From assembly GCF_019649055.1 (NCBI RefSeq), contig NW_026570292.1:620001-684000 (forward strand): a stretch of DNA of 64,000 bases, given 5' to 3'. Below, piece by piece: positions 32,292 through 43,704 of the stretch (position 1 is its first letter; each line of letters starts with the position of its first letter). The DNA is from Paramacrobiotus metropolitanus. Taxonomy: Eukaryota > Tardigrada > Eutardigrada > Parachela > Macrobiotidae. A program made the position numbers and the translations under genes. The notes beneath the pieces were generated by a model, which ran no database searches, was not told the DNA's origin, and saw only the letters and a program-made list of their open reading frames with translations.

Positions 32292-34200
32292 ATGGTAAAA
32301 ATCCGCCGCTCCGAGCACGGACGCCGACGCTTGCCTTCCTCATCGCAAACCCGTGAGGATAAACACCGCCAGAAAAAGGACGTCATCCCTGCTCTTGCGT
32401 CAAAGCGCCCAGCCGCCAAATGGGAAGAACAACTCCAAGCTCCTGATGCCTTCCCGCTCTGTCCCGTTCCTGGTGTGAACACAAAGGGCGTATTCTACAC
32501 GTACATCCTCCTGGATCCGCGGGTCACCGGGAATATTCCTTATAAGTTGGAACAGCTGCGAGATACCATGCATGCGTATTCCCTGGCTCATTTTCACGCT
32601 TTGTTTGTGCAGTCCATCTTCTGTGTGGCCGTGGGGCAGGCCGACTGGATCGGGGCGGAAGTGGGCGCACGGACCAACTGGGATAAGTGCCGGAATCAGC
32701 GGATGGTCATGGCCAAACGGGAATATCTGGCGCACCACGATATCGCTCAAAAGGTGACTGTACAAGCTTGTCCGGTAATTTCCTACGTAAAGCTACAGCT
32801 AGCGCGAAGTTTGCGCATATAACGATGGCCACTTCACTACGTTTATCAAAATTTCTAAACACACTCCGCAGTTAGATTGTCGCTTACTGCACCGATCATT
32901 TTCTAGCCACTTTCCGCCAGGCAGTTACTATTATTCTCGTAAAATTATATGGCGTGTACGCATACACCACCCAGCAAAATGAAAGTTACGTGTTGAAAAA
33001 GTGTGGCGTGGCGCGCCGTAGTGTGAAGTTTGGCGTAACACGCAAATTTGTGTAAATCGCTGTATGGATTCGTAAGAAATTACCGGACAAGCTTGTACAT
33101 TGATATTCTTTAATGAAATATATGTATTTTACATAATGACGCAGTGGATTCCTAACCTGCTGTAGTGTTTGAATGTTTAAGATTATGTATTTTATAATTT
33201 TTATTGCTTTTTGAAACTAACAATAAATACGCTAAGTGTAGTACTTTCCTGATAGACAAAAACCCGTACTTGTATAGATTATGCAGTTTTAATATAAAGT
33301 ACTCGTACTTTACTTATAAGTTATAGCACGTCCAATGTACTGTAGTGACCAGCATGTTGTAGTGATGTCGGTTTTTCCTCTTCTTATTAAGATGTGTCAC
33401 ACAATATTCTGTATTTGGAATAAACTCATTTAAAGAGGTTATCATGGTTATGTAACCAACCTGTTTTTAATACTCTTATCTCTTACATGTTAATAGTTAT
33501 CGAAAATGTCGAAAAAACTGGAATTAAGCAGTTTCAGTTATGTGCCCGACAGTGTTTGCAGCGGCTGCAGCCTCTTCCGGAAATTTGCGGAAAAATTACC
33601 CGACAGAATTTTCATGCATGCGCCATGCAGTTTACATTTTCGTTGCAAAATTCAGTATTTATCTGTCGAGTTATATAAACAGTCTTTTTTGCAAATATGT
33701 AGTTGCCGGCGGACATTGCACGGATTTGCGACATCTGGGACAGCGGGTACGGAGTGGTGCTGCTGCCGGAAGCGCTGTACATCGGTCACAACGAAGCGGT
33801 TCAGCGGTGCCGCAACATCGTCCACGCTCTTTGCGGCATTGTTCAAAAACTGAAAACAACTTCTGGTAAGTGTAAAATAAAGAAAAACATTGTAAAATAA
33901 AGAAAAAATCTGCCGAATTTATGAATCGGACGAGGGCACAGCAAAGTGCAGGCATATAGGTAGAAATACTGATGTGGCTTACCATTTCTTCTGTAAGCCG
34001 TCGTTTTTGTATAAGCTTCTAATATTCGGGATGGTTTACACTTTACAGCCTGTCAACCGACATGGAAATCGGCCCCAGTTCGTCAGCTGTCATCGGCTAG
34101 CCCCAGTCTGCGTCCCGGGAAACTGTTGCTGCGCGAACTGTTCCAGACGCTCGTGCGCAACGGGGAACGTCAGGAATTTCCCGACGACGTTCTCGGCTGA
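32292..34200 (+). CDS. ANKLE1/LEM-3-type GIY-YIG domain protein, short form
   Basis: The family cuts branched DNA and chromatin bridges with a GIY-YIG nuclease domain. Exons are 32292-32753, 33703-33865 and 34049-34200. Junctions are GT-AG and the frame closes to 258 residues. Residues 1-40 are strongly basic and suit nuclear targeting. VFYTYILLDPRVTGNIP (about residues 67-83) matches the first ANKLE1-type motif. RICDIWDSGYGVV (about 160-172) matches the segment following the second motif. The tail LLLRELFQTLVRNGERQ matches the family's C-terminus. Two things are odd. No ankyrin repeats or LEM domain are encoded here. And where family members have a YxGKG-like second motif, this protein reads IFCVAVGQADW, so the catalytic Tyr and Lys-Gly look lost. 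The ATG sits in a good context (ACCATGG) at the start of the open frame. An upstream exon cannot be excluded. Confidence 0.78.
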
Positions 34201-34210
34201 ATGAAGCACA

Positions 34211-34248
34211 GTGTCGACTGTCGTGTCACTGTCAGTGACTGTCGACAC
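34211..34248 (+). repeat. Nested inverted repeat just after the GIY-YIG stop codon
   Basis: Outer arms are GTGTCGAC (34211-34218) and GTCGACAC (34241-34248). Inside is a perfect 7-bp hairpin, GTCACTG-T-CAGTGAC. It begins 11 nt after the TGA, so it would be a stem-loop in the 3' UTR. Its role is unknown. Confidence 0.75.
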
Positions 34249-35329
34249 CACGTGGGTTTTATTGTCTTATTATTTTAGGCCTTTATCGTTCCATTTCAAC
34301 GTTTTCAACCAGTGCGTGACCTTTATTTTTGATGTATAATTTCATGGCGGGTTTTGTTCGCTGGAGCTCCAAGTACCCGAAGGCAGCCGGCATTTAACTG
34401 TCATTTGCTGTCAACTTTCGAGTTCTAGTGTTTAATGTGCGCCATCTTTTGTTTACTACTGTTGTCTTCATCTGTTTGGTTGTTTCTTTTTTTTACATTT
34501 GCACTGCGCTCTGAGAAATTTTCAAACTGAAAACATGTCCTTTTGACTTGAATTACGGATGGCAGTGTCAAGTGGTCACCTGTCAAGCTACATCCACGGA
34601 TTTGTTTGTTGTTTGTGCGATTAAATTTTGAAATATTGTAGGTATTCTGGGTTTTAATTGCTTGCAGTCGGCAGACTGCAATGCTTGTTGCATCGCTGCC
34701 CAGCCGCGAACACCGTGCTACCGTGAAAATTAACACATTTTGTGTTAAATCCATAGTATCAAGTCTACAGACAAAATAGTGAAAATAAGTACTAATTTTT
34801 TGGACAAGTAGCTCGTAGTGGGGACTGGGGATGAGTACGTTAGACTGTCAGAGTGCGTTGAGTGGACAATGGACGGGCACTTCTACAGTAGGTCATTTTT
34901 AATCAAGCCAGAAAATACAGTACTAGTGCGAAAAGAGCGGCACGTGATGACGTGATCTCTTCAAAGTTCAAACCTGCTTACCAGCTGTCACTGGATTGGT
35001 CGGCTCAGTTAGTACGTCGACCGTTTGTACGTCTCACCGGTCTCGGGTCCGACTTTCACGTCCAGGTGAAAGAGCCGCTTCGTTCCAGATTCATATGATT
35101 TCTTTCTTGGCCTTGCTGCTGAAAGTTTTTAACCAAGTTTATTTTACCTAAACGGTTTTTGTTACCTAAACGGTTTTTTTTAAATTCAAGGTTCCAAATC
35201 ATTCCATTGTTTCCTGGATAATTTTGTCCACAGATCTTATATGTATCTTACCAGCATTATCGTTCCAACTATTTATTTCACCATTGTGCTCGCCAAGCTG
35301 TGTGTTCTTGTCTACCGATCACAGACAAA
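34249..35329. other. Intergenic region upstream of the WGNS/GH16-like gene
   Basis: Contains the string CACGTGATGACGTGAT at 34941-34956, an E-box joined to a CRE-like TGACGTG, about 380 bp before the downstream ATG. An antisense ORF at 34425-34754 shows no recognisable content. No other feature is seen. Confidence 0.4.
34941..34956 (+). promoter_or_regulatory. E-box plus CRE-like element
   Basis: CACGTGATGACGTGAT combines a palindromic CACGTG with TGACGTG. It lies upstream of the gene starting at 35330. It is a motif match only. Confidence 0.3.
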
Positions 35330-38300
35330 ATGTCGGAATCCATTGCAGATCACACGGCGAGAGTCAACGCATCGGCCTGGGATGCTTGTGAGCTTTTCTT
35401 CTGTAGAATCGATACCGACCGCATTACTAATCACGCTCATATCCTAAAATATCCTAATGCTAGCTTTTTTTTATCCTAGTGAGCACGCTGGATGATCTGT
35501 TGTCGGCTGTCTGCATCAGTCGACCGGTGGAGGAATGTGTCGTGAATCTGATCGAGCTAGCGGTCTTCGTCGTTCGAAATTATGCCGAAGAGGAAGAATT
35601 CGAAGAGGAACCTCACTGTCGTCGAATGGAAAGAGCCGAGAAACCCGGAACGGATCAGTGGACCAATGGGCAGCACAGTTCAACGGGCGTAAGTCAGCTA
35701 CTGCGTTGTTGTGTTGCATTCCCTGTACATAACACAGCTTTTACTTGGATTTAGCACAGGTTACTATCGCTACCGCTGAAATAATAATGGTTTGTCGCGC
35801 TGAACTGCGTCTTTTGACGGCGCGTTCATTCGCGTTTTCTGCTAATAAGTGACGGCTTTAACTTTATCAAGGATTATTTTAAATCGTTTGTTCAGCAGCT
35901 AAATATACTTTCAAAAAATTTTCAATTTATTAAACTATCATGAACAAATTTAAAAACATAGCAGTAAAAAAGGAAGTACAGTACACTGAGTACAGTGCTC
36001 AGAAATTCGATTTTTTTTATTCCAGTAAAGCATTGGCTGATAAGAACTGGTTTAAAATGTACTTAATTGATTCAAAATTTAATGATTCATAACTGATTGC
36101 TTGCTTTCATTAGTGGACAGACAGTACGAATCGTGGTCATGGTGTGCGCGTCTTGGCCGAGATGAAGAAATTCCTGGAAACAAAGAGCCAGGAGATTTTG
36201 GAGCGTCTGAGCCAGATGTTCGACCGCGGCGGCGACAACAGTCGCGCGGTACCCACTGCCGCTTCTTGCAGCTCCGTCAATGAGACCGGCACCAGTTCGA
36301 ACTCGGAAAGCGTGTATTTCGATGCCAACGATACACGTGATGAGACTGTGACGGTGGAGAATTTCTACGATTCATGGGGCTCTGATGCGAAAGACAACCA
36401 TGCCGATAACAGCTCTGGATGGGGAAGTTCCCGTTATTCGTCAGCAAAGGAAGAAAATGACGGCTGGAACAGCAATACTGCCGAAAACTCGCCTGATAGA
36501 GACAGTGGGTGTGGGAATTCGACCACAGTAGACGATGGATGGGGAAATTCGAGCAGTGCCAACAACGGTTGGGATTCGAATCCGGCGAGAGCGGACGATG
36601 GCTGGGACAATCCGACTAGTGCCAATAATGGGTGGAATTCGAATTCAGCATCACTGGAGGATGGTTGGGGAAATTCAACCAGTGCCAGCAATGATTTGAG
36701 ATCGAATTCGGCCAGAGTAGACGACGGCTGGGGCAACTCAACCAGTGTCAACAGTGGATGGAGTTCTAATTCGCCGGCAGCGAATGATAGTTGGGGAAAG
36801 TCGACCAGCGCCGACAGAAGCTGGGGGAATTCAACGGCAGCTGCGGAGGCTGGTTTGGGGAATTCGGATAGTATGGAGAATGGTTGGACAGGCGAGATTA
36901 ATGGAAATGAAGAGTTGATCACTGAGGATGAAAGTAAGCGAATTTTTTAGCGTTACAGAATGCAGAATTTTCTTTACGTACGTTTCTTGATGCCGGTTAA
37001 CTAAGAACGAGATACCATACATGAAACATGACAAAATGATAATTTCTTGCCTGATTACCCAATTTGTCAACAATAAGTGATATGTACATACTACATACAT
37101 AATCAACGTGTCAAATAACATTTCAGAGATCGCATTCATTTGCAATATTAATTAATTTTTTAATTTCTTATTCGGTTTGCGTAATTCAGCCTGTATGTAC
37201 AGAATACAAGATGTTTTGCAGGTACTTTTTCTCGGGATGCGACATGGTCTCAACAGAGCGAAGCCGTTATTGCCGGCGGCGTCTTTGGGCGCGATAAAAG
37301 TTCGGCTTTGCATGTACAGCGGTTGGAGTTTGCCGGATACAATTGGATTGTTAAGCACACCGATCACGGTATGTAAAGGATTTGTGTTATTCTGTAGCTT
37401 CCGACGACGAATAACAGAATGTATATAATTGCAAATTCGCCTTTATAAAATACTGTTTTGGGGAAATTGCGCGGCATTATAGAGATTTTCGACTGACAGG
37501 AATTCATTTAACCGTTTTATGAAGCTGTAATAGTGGCTGGTGATTGGTCGTGAAATATTCTTTGAATCGTAGGTCTGGAATTGTGCGACTCTCGCAATGT
37601 CTGGGTGGATGTGGACGGTCAGCTGCATCTGCGATTGGCGGCTTACGGTGGGAAGTGGCGGGGCGCGTCCGTCTGCAGTGAAGATTGTTTTGGCTTTGGA
37701 GACTACACTTTCGGCGTGCTGGGCCATCTGGACGCGTTGGATCCACATGTGGCGTTCGAAATCTGCTCGTTTCTGGATACGTACGGAGTCAATGCGGAAA
37801 GTGTGCAGGTCCTGTTTTCGCGGCGTGGCGATGCGGACGAGCTGCCGGGGGAATATGTCGTGCAGCCGAGTCTTTTGCTTCGGAGAAGACCGCTTGGTTC
37901 CAGAAATTCGATTTCCGTCTGGAGAACAAGTCGGGCATGTGGCTGCGTCGTATCATTCTGCACAAAGGTAAGACATATAATTTTTAATTTTTTATTCTTT
38001 TTAATACTTGTTCGCCGCATTTGCTAACTAATTATTTTATTGTAAAAATTTACAGAAAAGCCTTTTTCGAACTGCTGTGATTTGGGCAAAGATGACGGTT
38101 ACTCGTTACGATGCAAATTTTTTTACTTTTTTTAAAGTTCCAATAATCTGATAATAAACTGCAGTTTTTTGTTTGGATGGGATGTGGATTTGAAATTTGA
38201 AGTGAATTTTCAGTTTGCGGCTTTTCTGATTTTTTTGTGTAAGAATGAGTTGTTGAATTCCACGGAGCGGATGTTAATGTGGCCTTATTGCAGACTCGTG

Positions 38301-38546
38301 CCACCACTGTCTGTTCATCGTATCCACCGCGATGGCAGACGCGTAGTGTTTAGTTCCCGCCAGAAGACCGACCGGTCCATGGTCAAATTCGCCGGCAATG
38401 TCTTCAAGCCGAAGGATGCGGATGCACTCGTGAAGATCCCGCAACAACCGATGCCGGTGCACTTCCGGTTGTTCTCCAGTATCCCGCCGACGGATGGACG
38501 GGAAGTGGAGATTGTCGTGACGTCGTTTGAGTTTAGTTCGGAGTAA
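35330..38546 (+). CDS. Protein with WGNS-type repeats and a degenerate GH16-like domain (frame broken)
   Basis: Exons are 35330-35387, 35480-35688, 36114-36933, 37222-37368, 37573-37967 and 38294-38546. The first four junctions are in phase. The N-terminus starts MSESIADHTARVNASAWDAL and has a Glu-rich stretch. Exon 3 carries about ten imperfect Trp/Gly/Asn/Ser repeats (of the type DDGWGNSTSANNGWNSNS), probably disordered. Exons 4-6 resemble bacterial-type GH16-like folds: NWIVKHTDHG, NVWVDVDGQLHLRL, FGFGDYTFGV, LFSRRGDADE, EYVVQP, and the last strand PPTDGREVEIVVTSFEF. Where active GH16 enzymes have ExDxxE, this reads ESVQVLF, so catalysis is unlikely and sugar binding is a possible role. 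The frame steps back by one base near 37865-37872. Exon 5 then does not join exon 6 in phase, so either another base is missing or the gene is decaying. Confidence 0.6.
36430..36880 (+). repeat. Imperfect coding repeats rich in Gly-Trp-Asn-Ser
   Basis: Repeated units of roughly 45-50 nt carry variants of GATGGNTGGGGNAATTCG and ACCAGTGCCAACAAT, and encode Trp-Gly-Asn-Ser blocks in exon 3 of the GH16-like gene. Because the units repeat in phase, the antisense strand is also open over 36434-36922. That antisense ORF is a by-product. Confidence 0.8.
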
Positions 38547-39232
38547 TGAAAAATCTGCCGTTCATGGCTTTCTTTCTTGACTGATAGTGGGAAATGAACA
38601 GCGATCTGTTATAATGTACACTTTATTGTGTGATGATAAGCAAGTCCATAATGCCACTTTAACGCTACATGTGCTTGTGTTATTTACAGGCAGGTGCTCG
38701 TTGTTGTACTGGCTGTTCCGTTGTCATAATTATAAGCTTTTCTTATGCATTATGTTGATGTGATTGTTATCCTTGTTTTACAGATTGATATGATTGTTTT
38801 TCTTTTAAATCTGTCTTGTGCTAGAAGGATTGCAGTTGACGACGCTTGTTGAATAGGTTCCAAATCGGCATAATAAACCGAAACCATATTGTACCGTTTT
38901 TTTCTATCATCTATCATTCTGTATTACCATTTACTCCATCAACCGGCGAACAGTCGCCGAACACTGAGGTGCGCAAATGCGATGATAAACTGAGCAAAAA
39001 AAACTACGGTAGACACCATCAGTGCACTCAACAATTTTCACCTTCTGAACTCAAGTATCGTCAATCGAGACCAGTTAGTTATCATAGCACTTGTGAAATT
39101 TCAAGGTACATCACTGTACATAATATATCAGTAGAAACTAAAAGTATGGATAAATCACCGGACAAATAGGTGACCGGTCGACAAATTAAGTGATCTACAA
39201 AGTCTACATTGAACTACTGTTTATCCTGCCTG
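38547..39232. other. Intergenic region
   Basis: Should include the 3' UTR of the GH16-like gene (AATAAA at about 38871). An ORF at 38846-39169 has no recognisable content. Nothing else is seen. Confidence 0.4.
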
Positions 39233-39620
39233 TTAATTAAATTTAAGTAGAACAGCAGTCGTTAACACAATGACCAAGCTGAAGCAGCCGCCAATGCCAC
39301 TGTGCTGGCCCATTGCGCCATTAACTTCCCATTCCGGTCGAGTGGGCCATGTCGTGCATCCTAAATCGCCTTCATTGACGCAACATCCGGAGTACGCTGC
39401 TAACGCTGGCAACGGTCTGGAGGGATAATTGACAGCCCAAAAAGCCGGCGACTCGCCGTATCCAAACCGGCCACAAGTGAACGACACCACCGGCTTGCGT
39501 TCATCCGTCATACTGGCCACTTCGTGGACCCATCGCATAAACGCTGCCGCCTCACAACACCCGCAAATCTTGGCGGGATCATTCGGGCATATGTACAACT
39601 GGGATGGGGCAGCTCAGCGG
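39233..39620 (-). pseudogene. C-terminal fragment of an LRR surface-protein gene (copy 1)
   Basis: An open minus-strand frame encodes a Cys-rich segment (ICGCCEAAAFMRWVHEV, then KPVVSFTCGRFGYGESP and GCCVNEGDLGCTT), ending in a hydrophobic tail (CFSLVIVLTTAVLLKFN) that suits a GPI-anchor signal or membrane anchor. The same segment follows leucine-rich repeats in the copy at 52607-53763, but here the LRR part is missing: upstream sequence (39620-39780) carries no LRR. It could be a last exon whose other exons are lost. This copy has no internal frame break. Confidence 0.55.
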
Positions 39621-40509
39621 CGCTTAATTTCGATTCTGGAAAACGGGGTACTTCAGTATTATGAGCAGGGCAATAATTAAAGCAATCTATATCATAGTAT
39701 GTATGTATTTTCCTTTTATGCTTTAGCATATAAACCGTAAAATTCAATGCGCTGATGCCTCTGTAAAATTATTTCCTCTGGCAAGTAAAACTGTTAAAGC
39801 CCCAAAGTACGGTCTTCGTTCACCTGCATCGAGGGCGGCAGTTTGTAGAGCGAGCACGATGCAAACCGTTGCCGCAAACGTAGAAAATCCGAACATGATG
39901 CGTTTTAAGTTTTAGCAACGGTGCCGACTCCCGGCACAGAAAGTAGTTGGCTTGTAAGAATTATTACTACTGTAACAATTTTACTCGCTATCATTGCAGA
40001 CCTCCAGTTACATTTTTATGAAATCAGCCACAGCATGCACAAAGTATACGAGCACCATTAATCATTCCGACAATTGTTGGAGCCTGTTATCTTTTTTTGA
40101 ATGAGCTGTTAAGTAAGTATGTTGCAACTGTGGCACGTACTGTAATCACTCACAAATCACAATTAATCAGTATCAATTGTGGTATGTACGGTGTATTCCC
40201 TCTGCTTAGGCAAATCGGTATTTTCCACCGATTCAGCCGCGGCTAGTCATATTTGACACTTGCAGGAAAGAAATACTGGGAGTGAAGTGTGCACTACTAA
40301 ACGTATAACTTTCTACATTGTTTTGTAAAATGTACAATACATAGCACGATACTGCAACGGTAACTGCTAACTAGGGCAGCGCCCCCGGCTCTCCTCTCAG
40401 AAAAACTTCCTTTTTTGCAGGATGATAGAGTAACAATAGAGTATACCTAAAACATAGTTTCATCTGTCATGGTCCATTCCAAAGGTTGATTTTAAACCAC
40501 TATGCAGGT

Positions 40510-40640
40510 CCTGTACACTTCGGCATGCGCATGTTGCCGTTGGACAGTTGAGCCATTTGGACGCGTTGTACCCGCACGTAGTTGAAATCTGCTAGTTTTT
40601 GGACACTTTGGGAGTTAATGCGAAAGTAAAAGGCTTCAGT
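40510..40640 (+). pseudogene. Decayed fragment of the GH16-like domain (unit 1)
   Basis: The stretch beginning CATTTGGACGCGTTG and running through GAAATCTGCTAGTTTTTGG to GTTAATGCGAAAG aligns with 37722-37803 of the GH16-like gene at about 80% by eye. A TAG replaces a sense codon. The fragment covers only part of that exon. Confidence 0.75.
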
Positions 40641-40859
40641 CCATATTCTTATGAACGAGCTGCTGCGATTTACTACTGGCTGCTTAGGAGTTAATTATAC
40701 TTAGTTGGCGCGTTGGCGGCGTTGCTCTTATTTGCTTAACTTTTAATTCGACCCTTTTTGTTTGATAATATGATACAGATTTTGTAAAACTAGTTCTTTA
40801 GTAATTGTTAGAAAGGTTTGTAGTGTAATGGTGGGTTTACGGTTCTGTATAATGTTTAT

Positions 40860-40905
40860 ACGGAATGTATGTAAATGTAAATGTAAATGTATGTAAATAA
40901 CGTGA
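40860..40905. repeat. GTAAAT short tandem repeat
   Basis: GTATGTAAATGTAAATGTAAATG-type repeats. Repeated again at about 42177-42212 in the second duplicated unit. Confidence 0.8.
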
Positions 40906-41822
40906 CCTTTAACGAGGTCTGGTTTTGGATGAAATCTGTTCTAACAAGATCAGGTCCTGGAGGAAGTGTGCGAACCAGTGCGTCAAAAGATGGAGAAGCA
41001 TTTCGGAAAATTTTTGACACCGAAAAAAGTTGTCGCGCGTAACGGCTGGGAACAGCACCAGCGCTAGCTTCGCCTAACTGGGACGAAATATTCTGTGTGA
41101 TTAGGTCGCTTTTTCCATTGTCGACGGTGGTTGTTTAATACATAAAGTTTTGCTTTTGTAGAGCGAGCACGATGCAAACCGTTGCCGCAAACGTAGAAAA
41201 TCCGAACATGATGCGTTTTAAGTTTTAGCAACGGTGCCGACTCCCGGCACAGAAAGTAGTTGGCTTGTAAGAATTATTACTACTGTAACAATTTTACTCG
41301 CTATCATTGCAGACCTCCAGTTACATTTTTATGAAATCAGCCACAGCATGCACAAAGTATACGAGCACCATTAATCATTCCGACAATTGTTGGAGCCTGT
41401 TATCTTTTTTGAATGAGCTGTTAAGTAAGTATGTTGCAACTGTGGCACGTACTGTAATCACTCACAAATCACAATTAATCAGTATCAATTGTGGTATGTA
41501 CGGTGTATTCCCTCTGCTTAGGCAAATCGGTATTTTCCACCGATTCAGCCGCGGCTAGTCATATTTGACACTTGCAGGAAAGAAATACTGGGAGTGAAGT
41601 GTGCACTACTAAACGTATAACTTTCTACATTGTTTTGTAAAATGTACAATACATAGCACGATACTGCAACGGTAACTGCTAACTAGGGCAGCGCCCCCGG
41701 CTCTCCTCTCAGAAAAACTTCCTTTTTTGCAGGATGATAGAGTAACAATAGAGTATACCTAAAACATAGTTTCATCTGTCATGGTCCATTCCAAAGGTTG
41801 ATTTTAAACCACTATGCAGGTC

Positions 41823-41953
41823 CTGTACACTTCGGCATGCGCATGTTGCCGTTGGACAGTTGAGCCATTTGGACGCGTTGTACCCGCACGTAGTTGAAAT
41901 CTGCTAGTTTTTGGACACTTTGGGAGTTAATGCGAAAGTAAAAGGCTTCAGTC
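41823..41953 (+). pseudogene. Decayed fragment of the GH16-like domain (unit 2)
   Basis: Second copy of the fragment at 40510-40640, carried by the tandem duplication, with the same TAG. Confidence 0.75.
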
Positions 41954-42466
41954 CATATTCTTATGAACGAGCTGCTGCGATTTACTACTGGCTGCTTAGG
42001 AGTTAATTATACTTAGTTGGCGCGTTGGCGGCGTTGCTCTTATTTGCTTAACTTTTAATTCGACCCTTTTTGTTTGATAATATGATACAGATTTTGTAAA
42101 ACTAGTTCTTTAGTAATTGTTAGAAAGGTTTGTAGTGTAATGGTGGGTTTACGGTTCTGTATAATGTTTATACGGAATGTATGTAAATGTAAATGTAAAT
42201 GTATGTAAATAACGTGACCTTTAACGAGGTCTGGTTTTGGATGAAATCTGTTCTAACAAGATCAGGTCCTGGAGGAAGTGTGCGAACCAGTGCGTCAAAA
42301 GATGGAGAAGCATTTCGGAAAATTTTTGACACCGAAAAAGTTGTCGCGCGTAACGGCTGGGAACAGCACCAGCGCTAGCTTCGCCTAACTGGGACGAAAT
42401 ATTCTGTGTGATTAGGTCGCTTTTTCCATTGTCGACGGTGGTTGTTTAATACATAAAGTTTTGCTT

Positions 42467-43697
42467 TTATAGAAACTCGTTGCTGTTTTGAATAGTGGCT
42501 TACGAATAAGTACATTTTAATAAACTAAAAAAAGAATAAACTCGTAGTGTCGGTAGTATCAACTGGCATGGTTACCTAAAGTCTTTCTGGCCATGTTTAT
42601 TCTGGCCGAAAACTTTACAAAACTGTGGTAAATGGATAGCAGTGACTGACATCAGTGTTCAGTACTATATAGTTGTGTCACAAGTTGTGTTCTTCAACAT
42701 TAACGGGAGAATAATTATGAGTTGTTTTCTAATACAGACTGTCAGACGCAGTAGCATCACAAACAAAATCCAAAGCAGTCCAGCAAATCCAGTGCCGATA
42801 AGATTTGCAGTTGGGAAAACTGTCCCGGCCGCATGACGCTGCCTGGCTTGCTAAAATGGCACTGTTGGTTTATTCGCAATAAAGGACCACGAAAATCCAC
42901 GAAAACTCCGCATTACTGAGGCAGTCTTTTTACGCATTACGCACTGGCAGTCTTTTTTTATCAGACGTGAAAAACTTTTACAAAAATAAAAGGGGTCACC
43001 GTTGGGTGGTTGCATGTTTTCAAATTTTGCTTGCCGGGGTAATTCAAGCTTTAAGCTGATCCTGCATGACATGCTCGAATAACAAACCAACCGGCGGTTT
43101 GAAATCGGAGCATGACGCTGTCGGTATTCTGTACTGCGCGACTGACATACAAATTCGTTTTTACTGTGTTTCCACATGTCGAGGGAACGCTCCAGATACC
43201 GGCAACGCATAAGCTATCGGCCCCTTGAAGGCAAAATTAAGGGCAAAGTTTAGCCGGCAGCTCGTGTGACTGCGCGGTTAACGGTGGGCGGGCTGCAAAA
43301 TTCGCAGGCACAGAGCATTACAACATGATAAAGTGTCCATCCAACACACATGACTCGTTTTCGTCTTTTCGTTTTTTTCTGGGACACGCTCGCTAGACAA
43401 TACTAACGCTTGAGCGGGTTGTTGGGCATCTCATTCACTGAAGTGAGTTACAGTAGTCAGTAATCAACAGATTTTATTGTTGTTCGAACCTCGTAGTCAA
43501 AAAGCTCTTCCGCGCTTGTTTGCAGTTAGTTGGACCGATTGGGTATTAGCGCTCCTTTTGAGAAGCATTGTGCAGTCAGCAATTTTACAGCAATTATCGC
43601 ATCAGTAGCGCTATTTTCTGTGAACGAGCGGTGAGTATTACTTAATGCAGCCTTGTAACGCAGTGTATCTGCATATGATTCGTCCTTCTAATTGCAG
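42467..43697. other. Region between the tandem duplication and the 43.7-kb exon
   Basis: A minus-strand ORF of 119 codons (42851-43210) has no recognisable domain and I do not call it. A GTGAGT donor at 43631 and a TTGCAG acceptor ending at 43697 would remove a 67-nt intron in front of the small gene at 43705, with a 5' UTR exon ending at 43630. Confidence 0.35.
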
Positions 43698-43704
43698 ATA
43701 AGCC

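Larger units (their letters stand above)
39842..42466. repeat. 1.3-kb tandem direct duplication
   Basis: Unit 1 is about 39842-41154 and unit 2 about 41155-42466, in direct orientation with an offset of 1,313 bp at the start. The copies read essentially identically. The differences I found are homopolymer lengths (T7 at 40090 versus T6 at 41403, A6 at 41025 versus A5 at 42336) and a base at the unit end. It is either a very recent duplication or a false duplication in the assembly. The start of each unit is also homologous to 53940-54080. Confidence 0.93.

Noticed and set aside
36434-36922. Long antisense ORF (162 codons) rich in Pro, Leu and Phe
   Set aside because: It is the mirror of the WGNS coding repeats. 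In-phase repeats keep the opposite strand open, and it has no splice context.
37581-38027. Reading exon 5 of the GH16-like gene straight through as a complete 148-codon ORF
   Set aside because: The tail after EYVVQP becomes Arg/Ser-rich and unlike the family, while the alternative frame restores family-like sequence up to a good donor.
42851-43210. 119-codon minus-strand ORF
   Set aside because: No recognisable domain, no splice or promoter context, and it lies in a degenerate duplicated region. Left uncalled.
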